Source: Arthrobacter sp. C2 (lineage in GTDB: Bacteria; Actinomycetota; Actinomycetes; Actinomycetales; Micrococcaceae). Taken from it: a stretch of DNA of 64,000 nucleotides. Every line of letters begins with the position of its first letter. Positions within the stretch are counted from its first letter, which is position 1. Below, piece by piece: positions 1 through 8,301 of this stretch. The position numbers and the translations under genes are program-made. The stretch spans positions 1,674,001 to 1,738,000 of the forward strand of contig CP042428.1 of assembly GCA_024207135.1 (NCBI GenBank), written 5' to 3'. The notes under the pieces are model-generated. The model was not told the DNA's origin and did no database searches. It worked only from the letters and a program-made list of their open reading frames with translations.

Positions 1-161
1 TAGAGCACGACCCCGGCCCCGGCCAGCAGGCAGGCGGCCAGGAAGCCGATCCGCACCCATTTCACCTGCACGCCCAGGTGCGCCGCCACCCCGGAGCAGA
101 CCCCGGCAACGATGCGCGACGGTCCGCGCAGCAACTCGGGACGCAGGGGTGTTTGGCTCAT
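1..161 (-). CDS. PspC-domain protein, N-terminal part (runs off left edge)
   Basis: About 53 residues are visible, starting at the ATG whose complement is at 159-161. They form the start of a PspC domain: a basic stretch, the typical ...IVAGVCSGVAAHLG... turn and the beginning of a hydrophobic helix. In actinobacteria, PspC domains of this kind often form the N-terminal membrane part of a sensor histidine kinase of the envelope-stress (LiaRS/Psp-like) type, placed divergently from other PspC genes exactly as here. The kinase identity is inferred, because the C-terminus lies outside the window. Confidence 0.75.
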   Translation of the reverse strand, partial: MSQTPLRPELLRGPSRIVAGVCSGVAAHLGVQVKWVRIGFLAACLLAGAGVVL

Positions 162-287
162 GTATCCATCCAAGCATGCCCCGGGCCCCAAACGGGCCTT
201 TGGCCACCGATCCCGGGGTAGGGCTCAGGGTTCAATCAGGGGCGACCCCCATAGCGCGGGGCGCAGCCGAGGCGCGAGGATTGAAGC

Positions 288-1937
288 ATGAATGAAGCAT
301 CGATGGAACACGGGTTTTTCCGGTGGATACGAGAACTGGGGCTGCGGCGCGGCGAGGACCACTGGGTCGGCGGCGTCGCCTCCGGGGTGGCGACGCGCTT
401 CGGCATCGCCCCCATCCTGGTGCGCGGCGCCTTCGTGGCGCTGTGCTTCGTGGCCGGGCTGGGTTTGCTGGTCTACGGCGTCGGCTGGGCCCTGCTGCCC
501 GGGGCCGACGGGAAGATCCACGTGCAGGAGGCGATTGCCGGGCGCTGGAGCAGCGGGATGAGCGGGGCGCTGGTCTTCTTCGTCATCGGCGCGGTCGGCT
601 CCCCGGCACTCTTTGGCTGGTGGGACGGCGGGTTCTGGACGCTGCTGGTGATCCTGGGCGTCTGCTTCCTGGTCTTCTCCCGGCGCGGACGCTTTGCCGA
701 AAATGCCGGAGGCAAGCAACCCGCCGCATCGTGGGCCACGGGCACCGACAGCCCGGCCCCGGCCAACCCGGCAGGTTCCGGTGCCACGCAGGCCCCGGCC
801 TCCCAGGCGGCGGCACCCACGGCGTCCTTTGCCGCGTCCACCGGCTCCTTGCCGGGGGAAGCAACCCCCGCCACCGCCTCGGGCACGGTGCCCGATGACG
901 CTTTTGCCACCCACACAACGGCAGGTGCAGCCGAGGACACCTTCGACGAGGGCTCCACGAGGGACGATGTGCCCGCCTCGGATGCTTCGGACGCGGACGC
1001 CACCAAGGCGGACGACGCGGAAACCCCGGCCGGGGCCGATGCCCGGACCTCGGGCGGCGACCCCGCCGGACCCGGTGCCCCGGGATCCGAGGCACCCACC
1101 ACGCCACTCACCGCCGCCGTGCCGGGGCACGGCCCGTACCCGGAGGAGCAAACCATGCCGCAACCAACATCCCAGTCCCCCGCCTCCCCGACCGATGCAC
1201 GGTCCGGCCACCGCGCGGGGCAGCCCTCGGGATCCGGGCCGACGCCTCCGTCGGGCTTCGAACCGGCAACGGGCTCCCCCGCGCCGGATTCCGGCAAGGC
1301 TCCGCGGCAGGTCCGCGGCAGGTCCGTCCCCGGCTACGTGGCAACCATCGTGCTGGGACTGGCGGTGCTCGCCTTCGCCCTGGTCACGGGGCTCGAACAC
1401 CTGGGCATGCTCGCGGTGCCGGCCAGCCCGCTGGCCGTGGGATTCGCGGTGGCACTGATCATCATCGCCCTGGGAGTCATCGGGGCGGCGCTGAGCAACC
1501 GCACCGGCGGGGCCCTGGTCGGGTTCGGCATCGTCGCCCTGGTCTTCGCCCTGGTCTGGGGCGGCGGATCGCTGCGCGATTCCGGGCCGATCTCCTCGTT
1601 CCGCGGCATCACCACCACCGATGGCGGGGGCACCACCAACGTCTTCCACTCCGGGGAACTGGACCTGCGGTCGTACTCCACCATCACCTCGGACACCACG
1701 GTGCGGATCGACAACGTCTTCTCCTCCACGAAGTTGATCGTTCCGGACAACATCCCGGTGGTCATCGACTCGCAAAGCGCCTTCGGATCCCAACGGATCA
1801 ATGGCGCCACCGCCGAAATCCGCAATGGAAGCACAGTCCTGAATGCCGGGCTCGGCGGCCCCGAACTGCACCTGCAGATCGACGGGGCATTCAGCAGCAT
1901 CGAAATCAACGTAGAGAAGGCAGAGGTTGCACCATGA
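288..1937 (+). CDS. PspC-domain membrane protein with long disordered linker and LiaF-like C-terminus
   Basis: 549 residues. Residues about 15-75 are a PspC domain (WVGGVASGVATRFG plus a hydrophobic helix). One or two further helices follow to about residue 130, then about 200 residues rich in Ala, Pro, Thr, Asp and Gly that look disordered. A cluster of three membrane helices (about 345-430) precedes a C-terminal beta-rich domain with repeated short hydrophobic strands and Gly turns, resembling the LiaF/DUF2154-type C-terminus. A GAGG-containing ribosome site precedes the ATG. It is divergent from the partial PspC gene and overlaps the next gene by ATGA, so it likely belongs to a membrane-stress sensing operon. 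The precise role is unknown. Confidence 0.8.
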   Translation: MNEASMEHGFFRWIRELGLRRGEDHWVGGVASGVATRFGIAPILVRGAFVALCFVAGLGLLVYGVGWALLPGADGKIHVQEAIAGRWSSGMSGALVFFVIGAVGSPALFGWWDGGFWTLLVILGVCFLVFSRRGRFAENAGGKQPAASWATGTDSPAPANPAGSGATQAPASQAAAPTASFAASTGSLPGEATPATASGTVPDDAFATHTTAGAAEDTFDEGSTRDDVPASDASDADATKADDAETPAGADARTSGGDPAGPGAPGSEAPTTPLTAAVPGHGPYPEEQTMPQPTSQSPASPTDARSGHRAGQPSGSGPTPPSGFEPATGSPAPDSGKAPRQVRGRSVPGYVATIVLGLAVLAFALVTGLEHLGMLAVPASPLAVGFAVALIIIALGVIGAALSNRTGGALVGFGIVALVFALVWGGGSLRDSGPISSFRGITTTDGGGTTNVFHSGELDLRSYSTITSDTTVRIDNVFSSTKLIVPDNIPVVIDSQSAFGSQRINGATAEIRNGSTVLNAGLGGPELHLQIDGAFSSIEINVEKAEVAP

Positions 1938-2161
1938 GCCAGCACACCGCACAACCCTCCAGCCCCGCCGAAGAGGCACCGGCTTTCCCCACCGGCACCC
2001 TGGTCTTCGGCCTGATCCTGCTGGCCATCGGCATCGCGCTGCTGGCCGGGCTGCTGCTCAGCTTCCAGATCAGCGCACCGCTGCTGTTCATCGGGCTCGT
2101 GGCCGGGGCCGGGCTGATCCTGGTCATCGCCGGGATCATGGCCGCCCGCCGCTCCCGGTAG
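1934..2161 (+). CDS. Small two-helix membrane protein
   Basis: 75 residues. The ATG overlaps the stop of the upstream PspC gene (ATGA), implying translational coupling. A short polar N-terminus is followed by two hydrophobic helices (about 20-42 and 48-68) and ends in a basic AARRSR tail. I do not recognise a named family. Its position between two PspC-domain genes suggests it is an accessory subunit of the same envelope-stress module. Confidence 0.7.
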   Translation: MSQHTAQPSSPAEEAPAFPTGTLVFGLILLAIGIALLAGLLLSFQISAPLLFIGLVAGAGLILVIAGIMAARRSR

Positions 2162-2212
2162 GAAAACCCGAAGGGGCAAAATCCGCTCCCGCACCCACAA
2201 ACCGCGATCCAC

Positions 2213-2476
2213 ATGAAAGACTTTGACACCATGGACACCTTTTTCAATTCCCTTCGCTCAATCCCGCTCCGCCGCGGCCCCAAGCGCCTGGTCGGCGGGA
2301 TCGCCGGCGGCATCGCCGACAAGTTCGGCTGGGACGTCACCCTGGTGCGCATCGGGGTGCTGCTCAGCTTCCTGCTGCCGTTCTTCGGCCTCGGCGCCTA
2401 CGTGGTCGCCTGGCTGCTGATCCCCAACCAGGACGACACGATCGCCCTGCAGAAGCTGATCCGCTCCGTGCGCTGA
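2213..2476 (+). CDS. Short PspC-domain protein
   Basis: 87 residues, nearly all a single PspC domain: a basic N-terminus (IPLRRGPKRLVGG), the motif GGIAGGIADKFGWD, and a long hydrophobic helix ending in VAWLLIPNQDD. It is the third PspC domain within 2.5 kb and probably part of the same operon, 51 bp after the preceding gene. PspC proteins sense or stabilise stressed membranes in other bacteria; the role here is inferred. Confidence 0.8.
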   Translation: MKDFDTMDTFFNSLRSIPLRRGPKRLVGGIAGGIADKFGWDVTLVRIGVLLSFLLPFFGLGAYVVAWLLIPNQDDTIALQKLIRSVR

Positions 2477-2503
2477 CGCCTTCCCCCGCCCCCCATGCAT
2501 TGC

Positions 2504-2554
2504 CCGCGGGCCATGCCGCCGAGGAAAAACCTCCCCGTGCGGCATGGCCCGCGG
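2504..2554 (+). terminator. Hairpin terminator after the PspC operon
   Basis: A perfect 16-bp stem (CCGCGGGCCATGCCGC and its complement) closes over a loop that itself holds a small GAGG/CCTC stem. It lies 27 bp past the last PspC gene. There is no clear T-tract, so termination efficiency is uncertain. Confidence 0.55.
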
Positions 2555-2759
2555 CGCGTCCGGCAGGCGCCAGGGCGGCGTACACTAGCCGGCACGGCGG
2601 CGTCATGCAGGGACCATCCAGCCGACGCGGTGTTGGCGATCACAACCCCGCCTTGGCTACACTTGTTCTCGGCGAGCTCAACGTCGCGCTCCAACACAAC
2701 GCCCGGGCCGAAGGCAGGTCCATCGTGGGTGATCGAGCACGGAAAAGAATTGAGTGAGC

Positions 2760-3788
2760 ATGCGCATCGGGATCATGACCAGCGGCGGGGACTGCCCCGG
2801 ATTGAACGCCGTCATCCGCGGAGCCGTCCTGAACGGCATCAAGAGCTACGACCATGAATTCGTCGGCTTCCGCGACGGCTGGCGCGGGGTCAAGGACGGG
2901 GACTTCATCGAACTTCCCCGCCACGCGGTCCGCGGCATCTCCAAGCAGGGCGGCACCATCCTGGGCACCTCGCGCACCAACGCCTTCGAGGGCGAAAACG
3001 GCGGGGCCGCGAACATCGCCGCCACCCTGGAGCGCCTGGGCGTGGACGCGCTGATCGCCATCGGCGGCGAGGGCACCCTGGCCGGGGCCAAGCGGCTGAC
3101 CGATGCCGGGCTGAAGATCGTCGGGGTGCCCAAGACCATCGACAACGACCTGGACGCCACCGACTACACCTTCGGCTTCGACACCGCCAACCAGATCGCC
3201 GTGGAGGCCATCGACCGGCTGCGCACTACCGGCGAGTCCCACCACCGCTGCATGATCGCCGAGGTCATGGGCCGGCACGTGGGCTGGCTGGCGATGCACG
3301 CCGGCATGGCCACCGGGGCGCACGCGATCCTGATCCCCGAGCAGTCCACCACCATGGAACAGATCTACGCCTGGGTTTCCGAGGCGCACGACCGCGGGCG
3401 CGCCCCGCTGGTCGTCGTGGCCGAGGGCTTCGTGCCCGAGGGCGCCGAAGGCGCCTTCTCCGAGCGCGGCCTGGACGCCTTCGGCCGCCCGCGGCTGGGC
3501 GGCATCGGCGAGCAGCTGGCCCCGTTCATCGAGGACGCCACCGGCATCGAGACCCGCGCCACGGTGCTCGGGCACATCCAGCGCGGCGGGGTGCCCAGCG
3601 CCTTCGACCGCGTGCTGGCCACCCGGCTGGGGATGGCCGCGGTGGACTCGGTGGCCGAGGCGGCCTGGGGCTCGATGGTCTCGCTGCGCGGCACCAAGAT
3701 CAACCGGGTGCCGTTCCAGGCGGCACTGAACAACCTCAAGCGCGTTCCGCAGGACCGCTACGACGAGGCGCGGATCCTCTTCGGCTGA
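2760..3788 (+). CDS. pfkA: 6-phosphofructokinase
   Basis: 342 residues from the ATG at 2760 (an in-frame GTG at 2754 is the alternative start). The N-terminal MTSGGDCPGLNAVIRG motif binds nucleotide, GGEGTLAGA follows at about residue 105, and the catalytic region PKTIDNDLDATDYTFG is intact, as is MGRHVGWLA. The Gly at the position after the first GG and the GGEGT stretch fit the group III / mixed-substrate PFK family of actinobacteria, in which some members use pyrophosphate; the phosphoryl donor cannot be fixed by eye. It phosphorylates fructose 6-phosphate in glycolysis. It appears monocistronic. Confidence 0.93.
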   Translation: MRIGIMTSGGDCPGLNAVIRGAVLNGIKSYDHEFVGFRDGWRGVKDGDFIELPRHAVRGISKQGGTILGTSRTNAFEGENGGAANIAATLERLGVDALIAIGGEGTLAGAKRLTDAGLKIVGVPKTIDNDLDATDYTFGFDTANQIAVEAIDRLRTTGESHHRCMIAEVMGRHVGWLAMHAGMATGAHAILIPEQSTTMEQIYAWVSEAHDRGRAPLVVVAEGFVPEGAEGAFSERGLDAFGRPRLGGIGEQLAPFIEDATGIETRATVLGHIQRGGVPSAFDRVLATRLGMAAVDSVAEAAWGSMVSLRGTKINRVPFQAALNNLKRVPQDRYDEARILFG

Positions 3789-3880
3789 TGCGCCCGGCGG
3801 GCCGGTGCTGCGCAACGCCGAGGCGTTTTGCACGCATCCGGCGGCATCCGCGACCCTTCACCTGCACTAGGCTCGAAAAC

Positions 3881-4609
3881 GTGAATCTTGAATTCGGCAC
3901 CCGCGCCATCGTTGCCCTGTCCTGGGCACGCGAATTTTCCGTGCCCGACTCCGCGCTGCAACCCGACCGCCCGCCGGTGAGCCTGTTCGTCCCCGCGCTG
4001 GGCAGCGACCGCGTGGAGGTGCTGCACCTGGGCGACCACCAGGTGGTCCGCGCCCCGGCGGACATCCTGCCGCTGCTGCGCGATGCCGGGGACCAGCGCT
4101 TCGTCGATGACCGGGCGCTGCTGGGCCTGCTGCATGGCTCCGGGCTGGCCCCCTCGGTCCGCTCGCTGGGCGTGGATGCGCTGACCTACCTGGACGCCCC
4201 GTTCGAGATCGTGGACTCGGAGCACATCACGGTCTCCGTCGACGCGGAGGACCTGGCGGAGCTGCGCGAGCAGAGCCCTCGCGACGATGCCTCCTCCACC
4301 GAGCTGGCCGGCTGGGACCAATGCTTCGTGCTGTTTTCCGACACCCGGGAGGACCCGGTGGCCGGGGCCGGCTACTGGGCGCCGGGCGGGTTGCTGGCCG
4401 ACACCACGGTGCTCACGGCGCCGGGGCTGCGCGGCCACGGGCTGGGCCGGTACGCCGCGGCGCTGGCCGTGGACGACGCGTTGTCCGAGGGCCTGGTCCC
4501 GCAGGCGAGGATCAAGGAGGGGCAGGACGCCGCCAACGCGCTGGCCACCTCGCTGGGATTCGAGATGGTCGGCTCGCTGATGACCCTGAAGCTGCACACC
4601 GGGCTCTAG
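3881..4609 (+). CDS. GNAT-family N-acetyltransferase
   Basis: 242 residues from a GTG at 3881. The start is chosen because a -10-like TAGGCT (3868-3873) ends 7 nt before it, a leaderless arrangement repeated at many genes here; the longer frame back to 3788 would overlap pfkA. The C-terminal half carries a GNAT fold: strand ...GAGYWAPGGLLADTTVL, then LRGHGLGRYAAALAV as the acetyl-CoA pyrophosphate loop (G-x-G-R-Y variant), and a final strand with GFEMVGSLMTLKL. The N-terminal 120 residues are a divergent domain. The substrate is unknown. Confidence 0.75.
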   Translation: MNLEFGTRAIVALSWAREFSVPDSALQPDRPPVSLFVPALGSDRVEVLHLGDHQVVRAPADILPLLRDAGDQRFVDDRALLGLLHGSGLAPSVRSLGVDALTYLDAPFEIVDSEHITVSVDAEDLAELREQSPRDDASSTELAGWDQCFVLFSDTREDPVAGAGYWAPGGLLADTTVLTAPGLRGHGLGRYAAALAVDDALSEGLVPQARIKEGQDAANALATSLGFEMVGSLMTLKLHTGL

Positions 4610-4634
4610 CGCCGCGGGGCCAAGCCGGCCCGTC

Positions 4635-4680
4635 CACGCACAACGCCCGACCAGGATTTCCCGGCCGGGCGTTGTGCGTG
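4635..4680. terminator. Bidirectional terminator between convergent genes
   Basis: A 15-bp perfect stem (CACGCACAACGCCCG and its complement) with a 16-nt loop lies between the convergent acetyltransferase and ygfZ-like genes. A weak T/G run follows on the plus strand. Confidence 0.7.
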
Positions 4681-4726
4681 TTGTGGCGCAAGCGGAGCGT
4701 TCCCGTCCCTTGCTGCTGTTTTCCGT

Positions 4727-5803
4727 TTAGTGCGGGGTGCGCAGGAACCCGGTGAAGCGCCCGGCGGTCTGGCCGGCGTCCGGGCTCACGATGGTTTCCT
4801 GCTTCGCGGCGTAGTGCTCGTCCCCGTCGACGACCTCGACGTCGGTGCCCGGGTCGATGTTGCGCTTGACGAGGGCCAGGCCGATGGGGCCGGCCTCGAA
4901 GTGCGAGGCCACCGAGGTCAGCGTGCCCACGGTCTTCTCCCCGATGCGGACCTCGGAGCCCAGGGCGGGCAGCGTGTGCATCGAGCCGTCCAGCTGCAGG
5001 AACACCAGGCGGCGCGGGGGCCGGCCGATGTTGTGCACGCGGGCCACGGTTTCCTGGCCCTTGTAGCAGCCCTTGTCCAGGTGCACCGCGGTGCGCAGCA
5101 GGTCCAGTTCCTGCGGGATGGTCTTCTCGTCGGTGTCGAAGCCGAAGCGCGGGCGCCAGGCGGCGATGCGCAGCGCCTCCACCGCGAGCATCCCGGCCAG
5201 CGGCGTCTGACCGACGGCGGTTTCCAGCTCGTCGGCCGGCACGATGTACTCGAACCACGGGCGCTCGGCACCGGGGTGCTCGGGCGCGGAGTAGGCGTAG
5301 CCGCCCTCGGTGACCCCGGGCCACGGATCCACCCACACCGGGTACTTTTCCAGTGAAGGCTGCGCCGCGCACGCCCCGAGGATCGCGAACCGTTCCGAGA
5401 CGTCGGAGATCTCCACGCGCAGCATGAAGCGCATCCGGTTCAGGAACGCGGCCAGCGGCTCGGCCTGGCCCGGTTCCACCAGGAGCCAGAGCTTGTCCGT
5501 ATCGGCCAGCACGCGGATGTCGAATTCGATGCGGCCCTGCACGGTGAGCAGCAGCGTCTGGGTGCTTTGTCCCGGACGCAGCCCGGTCAGCGACTGGCTG
5601 GAAAGCGTGTTGAGCCAGGTCAATCGGTCCTCGCCGGCGAGGGTCACCACCTCGAAGTGGGACATGTCGGCCACCGCGGAGCCGTTGGACAGCGCGCGTT
5701 GCTCCTTGTTCAGTTCCCCGTAGTGTGCGGCGGTGCCCGCGTCGATCCCTGCGCCGGCGACTGCGCCGGGTCGTGACAGTAACGGCGAATTCGCCATGGT
5801 CAT
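4727..5803 (-). CDS. ygfZ: YgfZ/GcvT-family folate-binding protein
   Basis: 358 residues. The diagnostic YgfZ motif K-G-C-Y-x-G-Q-E is present (DKGCYKGQETVARVHN, about residues 240-255), and the N-terminal part has the GcvT-like fold (ALSNGSAVADMSHFEVVTLAGEDR...). Family members bind tetrahydrofolate and assist iron-sulfur cluster assembly or repair rather than glycine cleavage. The start overlaps the stop of the nitrobindin-like gene by 4 bp, so the two are translationally coupled. An alternative start lies two codons downstream. Confidence 0.88.
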   Translation of the reverse strand: MTMANSPLLSRPGAVAGAGIDAGTAAHYGELNKEQRALSNGSAVADMSHFEVVTLAGEDRLTWLNTLSSQSLTGLRPGQSTQTLLLTVQGRIEFDIRVLADTDKLWLLVEPGQAEPLAAFLNRMRFMLRVEISDVSERFAILGACAAQPSLEKYPVWVDPWPGVTEGGYAYSAPEHPGAERPWFEYIVPADELETAVGQTPLAGMLAVEALRIAAWRPRFGFDTDEKTIPQELDLLRTAVHLDKGCYKGQETVARVHNIGRPPRRLVFLQLDGSMHTLPALGSEVRIGEKTVGTLTSVASHFEAGPIGLALVKRNIDPGTDVEVVDGDEHYAAKQETIVSPDAGQTAGRFTGFLRTPH

Positions 5804-6399
5804 CCCTGTTTCTTGAGGGCGGCCGACGCGTGGGCCTTCAGGTCGTTGCCGCCGGTGGATACGTCCCAGCGCCAGAACAAATCGCCGTTAACCAGCCCGT
5901 AGATGCGGGTGGCCGAGGCGTAGTCCTTGGCGTTGGTGCCGCGCATCACCAGGTCCGTGGCCAGGTGGATCTGCGGGCCCTTGATGACGCCGTAGTAGAG
6001 TTCGGAGATCGCCCCGGGGTGCGCGATGTTGGCCTGGATCTTGAACCCGCCCTCATCGGTGCGCAGCTCCTCGACGTCCTGCGCCGAGCGAAGTGCGGGA
6101 ACCACGTCGCCGGGCACCATGCCCGGGCCGAGGTCCGCTTCGACCATGGGGCGTTCCAGGGACCAGAACCCGGTCTCCACCGTGAGCGGGCGCAACGTGT
6201 TGCCCTGCTCGTCGGTGAGCCAGGTTTCGGACCGGTATTCCAGGAACGGCAAGCCGTTCTGGGTGAAGCTCACGCGCTGGAAGAAGTGCTCGTCGTCGAC
6301 TTCGCCTTCGCCGAGGCGGCCGGTCCCTTCCCAGGATCCGATCAACCACGACAGCGGCACCAGCTCGGGGGTCAGGTCGGTGGGAATCTCAATGGCCAT
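5800..6399 (-). CDS. Nitrobindin-like heme-binding beta-barrel (FABP-like)
   Basis: 199 residues. The N-terminal LSWLIGSWEGTGRLGEGEV matches the G-x-W-x-G-x-G signature of the FABP-like / THAP4-nitrobindin family, and later strands (GFWSLERPMVEADLGPG, RIYGLVNGDLFWRWD) fit the rest of the 10-strand barrel. A His that could serve as axial heme ligand would be expected near the C-terminus; LKAHASAALKK is the candidate. In actinobacteria these proteins bind heme and react with nitric oxide or peroxynitrite. It is coupled to ygfZ by ATGA overlap and preceded by a 38-residue membrane peptide gene. Confidence 0.85.
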   Translation of the reverse strand: MAIEIPTDLTPELVPLSWLIGSWEGTGRLGEGEVDDEHFFQRVSFTQNGLPFLEYRSETWLTDEQGNTLRPLTVETGFWSLERPMVEADLGPGMVPGDVVPALRSAQDVEELRTDEGGFKIQANIAHPGAISELYYGVIKGPQIHLATDLVMRGTNAKDYASATRIYGLVNGDLFWRWDVSTGGNDLKAHASAALKKQG

Positions 6400-6429
6400 C
6401 GTGTGTACTTCTTTGCTGCCGGGGGTAGG

Positions 6430-6546
6430 TTACTTCTGGCCCTTGAAGAGGCGCGCGACCACGAGCCCGGCGAAGCCGGCCATGCCCAGGCCCGCGAGGG
6501 TCAGCAGGGAGAGGAAGAAGATTTCAAGTCCAAGGTATTCGTTCAT
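6430..6546 (-). CDS. 38-residue single-helix membrane peptide
   Basis: The minus-strand frame from ATG (complement at 6544-6546) to TAA encodes MNEYLGLEIF then a roughly 23-residue hydrophobic Gly/Ala/Leu helix and a basic ARLFKGQK tail. The layout (acidic start, one helix, Lys/Arg end) and its place 30 bp upstream of the nitrobindin-like gene in the same direction support a real short gene. No function is known to me. Confidence 0.6.
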   Translation of the reverse strand: MNEYLGLEIFFLSLLTLAGLGMAGFAGLVVARLFKGQK

Positions 6547-6627
6547 GGCACCATCCTAACCGCTTCGGGGCGCCGGTTGCCTCTTTCATGACGCCAGCCA
6601 CGCATTGGGTGCGACACGCCGCAGCCG

Positions 6628-7377
6628 CTAAAGCAGCAGCAGCAACACGTACCAGGTGACCGATCCGCACACCAGCAGCGGGGCCAGCGCCGCGGCCGCC
6701 ATCTGCACGGTTCCCTTGGGTCCGCCCAAGGACACCAGCATGGCCCGCGAGCCGACGACCACCAGCCCGCACGCGGCGCCCAGCACCAGCGCCGGGGCCA
6801 GCTGGACCGCCGGGTGGAGCAGGCTCGCAGCCCCGCCGGCCAGCACGGCCAGCACGAATCCCAGCGGGAAGACGATGCGGTCCGGCAAACGCAGCACCCC
6901 GGGCACCGCGGCGGCCAGGATGCTGATCCCGGCCATCAGCGCCACCGAGCGCCAGGCCGGTTCGGTGCCCAGCACCGCCCAGCCGGAGCCGAAGGCGGCG
7001 ACAAGCAGGCCAAGCATGCCCACGGCTGCCGATTCCAGGCGCTTGGTGGCATCGGTGCCGCGCACCAGCTGGGTGAGGAACACCAGGATGACGCCGGCCG
7101 CCAGGGCCGGTGCCACCCATCCCAGCGAGGGACGCGGAGGGGCCCACAGGCCCAGCACCGTCGAACCGGCACCCACCAGGAAAATCACCGTGGACACCGG
7201 AAGCGGTGCCGAGAGCTTCATCAGCTTCGGCCAGCCGAGCGCGAAGGCGGCAATCAGCACCAGGGTCACGGCGGCCAGCGGCCAGTTGGTCGCGCCTTCC
7301 AGCTGGCCGGGCAGGTAGCTGGCCGTCACGAGCAGTGCCAGGGCAATGGTTCCGGTGGCCAAAACTTTGAGTCTCAC
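6628..7377 (-). CDS. Polytopic membrane protein of unknown function
   Basis: 249 residues starting from GTG with AGGA 8 nt upstream. There are about eight hydrophobic segments separated by very short loops; the first follows a basic VRLKV start and the last ends at the C-terminus in LLLLL. I recognise no transporter signature. It is transcribed divergently from the glnR-like gene, sharing a 200-bp intergenic region that holds candidate GlnR half-sites, so it could be under that regulator; this is inference from position only. Confidence 0.7.
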   Translation of the reverse strand: MRLKVLATGTIALALLVTASYLPGQLEGATNWPLAAVTLVLIAAFALGWPKLMKLSAPLPVSTVIFLVGAGSTVLGLWAPPRPSLGWVAPALAAGVILVFLTQLVRGTDATKRLESAAVGMLGLLVAAFGSGWAVLGTEPAWRSVALMAGISILAAAVPGVLRLPDRIVFPLGFVLAVLAGGAASLLHPAVQLAPALVLGAACGLVVVGSRAMLVSLGGPKGTVQMAAAALAPLLVCGSVTWYVLLLLL

Positions 7378-7450
7378 AGGTTACATCCTGCCTTAACCAC
7401 CCCCGGGGCCCCCATTCGGGCGCCGGGGCGCTGGGCGTGTTGCGCGGAGC

Positions 7451-7483
7451 GAAACATGTTCGAAACCCGTCGCAATCTATACT
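7451..7483 (+). promoter_or_regulatory. Direct GAAAC repeats and -10 box upstream of glnR-like gene
   Basis: GAAAC at 7451-7455 and again at 7462-7466 are spaced one helical turn apart (11 bp), just before a good -10 box TATACT at 7478-7483. The repeats therefore sit over the -35 region. GlnR boxes of actinobacteria contain GAAAC half-sites at 11-bp spacing, so this may be an autoregulatory site. The start codon is 95 bp downstream. Confidence 0.45.
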
Positions 7484-7577
7484 TCATGTTGTAAGCACCG
7501 TTTGTCCCCCCAGGGTGCGCCGCGCAGGCGGCGCCGCACGGGGACAAGCGGCAACCCAAGCACAGGGGGAGGTCCCG

Positions 7578-8276
7578 ATGGCGATCATCGCGCTGCTGAC
7601 CAACACCCCCGGCACCTCGGCCCAGATCGTCCCGTCGCTGGAGCTGCTCTCCCACCAGGTCCGCGTCCTGCCGGCCTCCGGCTCCGCGCTGCTGGCCTCC
7701 GACGGCGCCGAGGTCGTGCTGGTGGACGGGCGCAAGGACCTGGCCGGCTCCCGCACGCTGTGCCAGCTCTTGCGCACCACCGGCATCTCGGCCCCGCTGC
7801 TGCTGGTGCTCACCGAGGGCGGGATGGCGGCGATCTCCGCATCCTGGCAGGTCGACGACGTGCTGCTGGACACCGCCGGGCCCGCCGAGGTGGAGGCGCG
7901 GCTGCGCCTGGCCATCGCCCGCTCGGCACCCGCCGCGGGAGCCGCCGGCGCACCCATCCGCGCCGCCGGGGTCATCATCGACGAGGCCAGCTACACCGCC
8001 AAGGTCCACGGCACCCCGCTGAACCTCACCTACAAGGAATTCGAGCTGCTCAAGTACCTGGCGGCGCATCCTGGACGGGTCTTCACCCGCGAGCAGTTGC
8101 TGCACGAGGTCTGGGGCTACGACTACTACGGGGGCACCCGCACCGTGGATGTGCACGTGCGCCGGCTGCGCGCCAAGCTGGGCACCGACCACGAACAGCT
8201 CATCGGCACGGTGCGCAACGTCGGCTACCGCTTTGCCCCGGCGCGCCACGAAAACACCGAGGTCGTCGACGCCTAG
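7578..8276 (+). CDS. glnR: GlnR-like orphan OmpR-family response regulator
   Basis: 232 residues from ATG at 7578, preceded by GGGGGAGG; the longer frame back to 7437 lacks a ribosome site. The N-terminal receiver-like domain (about 1-115) lacks the normal run of phosphoacceptor residues: VVLVDGRKD keeps one Asp but the acidic pair is absent, as in GlnR proteins that work without a kinase. The C-terminal winged helix (about 130-225) is classic OmpR type ([42 protein letters not shown]). It is followed 25 bp later by mshD, the same order seen in mycobacteria, where GlnR controls nitrogen-assimilation genes. Confidence 0.8.
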   Translation: MAIIALLTNTPGTSAQIVPSLELLSHQVRVLPASGSALLASDGAEVVLVDGRKDLAGSRTLCQLLRTTGISAPLLLVLTEGGMAAISASWQVDDVLLDTAGPAEVEARLRLAIARSAPAAGAAGAPIRAAGVIIDEASYTAKVHGTPLNLTYKEFELLKYLAAHPGRVFTREQLLHEVWGYDYYGGTRTVDVHVRRLRAKLGTDHEQLIGTVRNVGYRFAPARHENTEVVDA

Positions 8277-8301
8277 GTGCCGCTGCGGCTATCTTAGGGA
8301 T

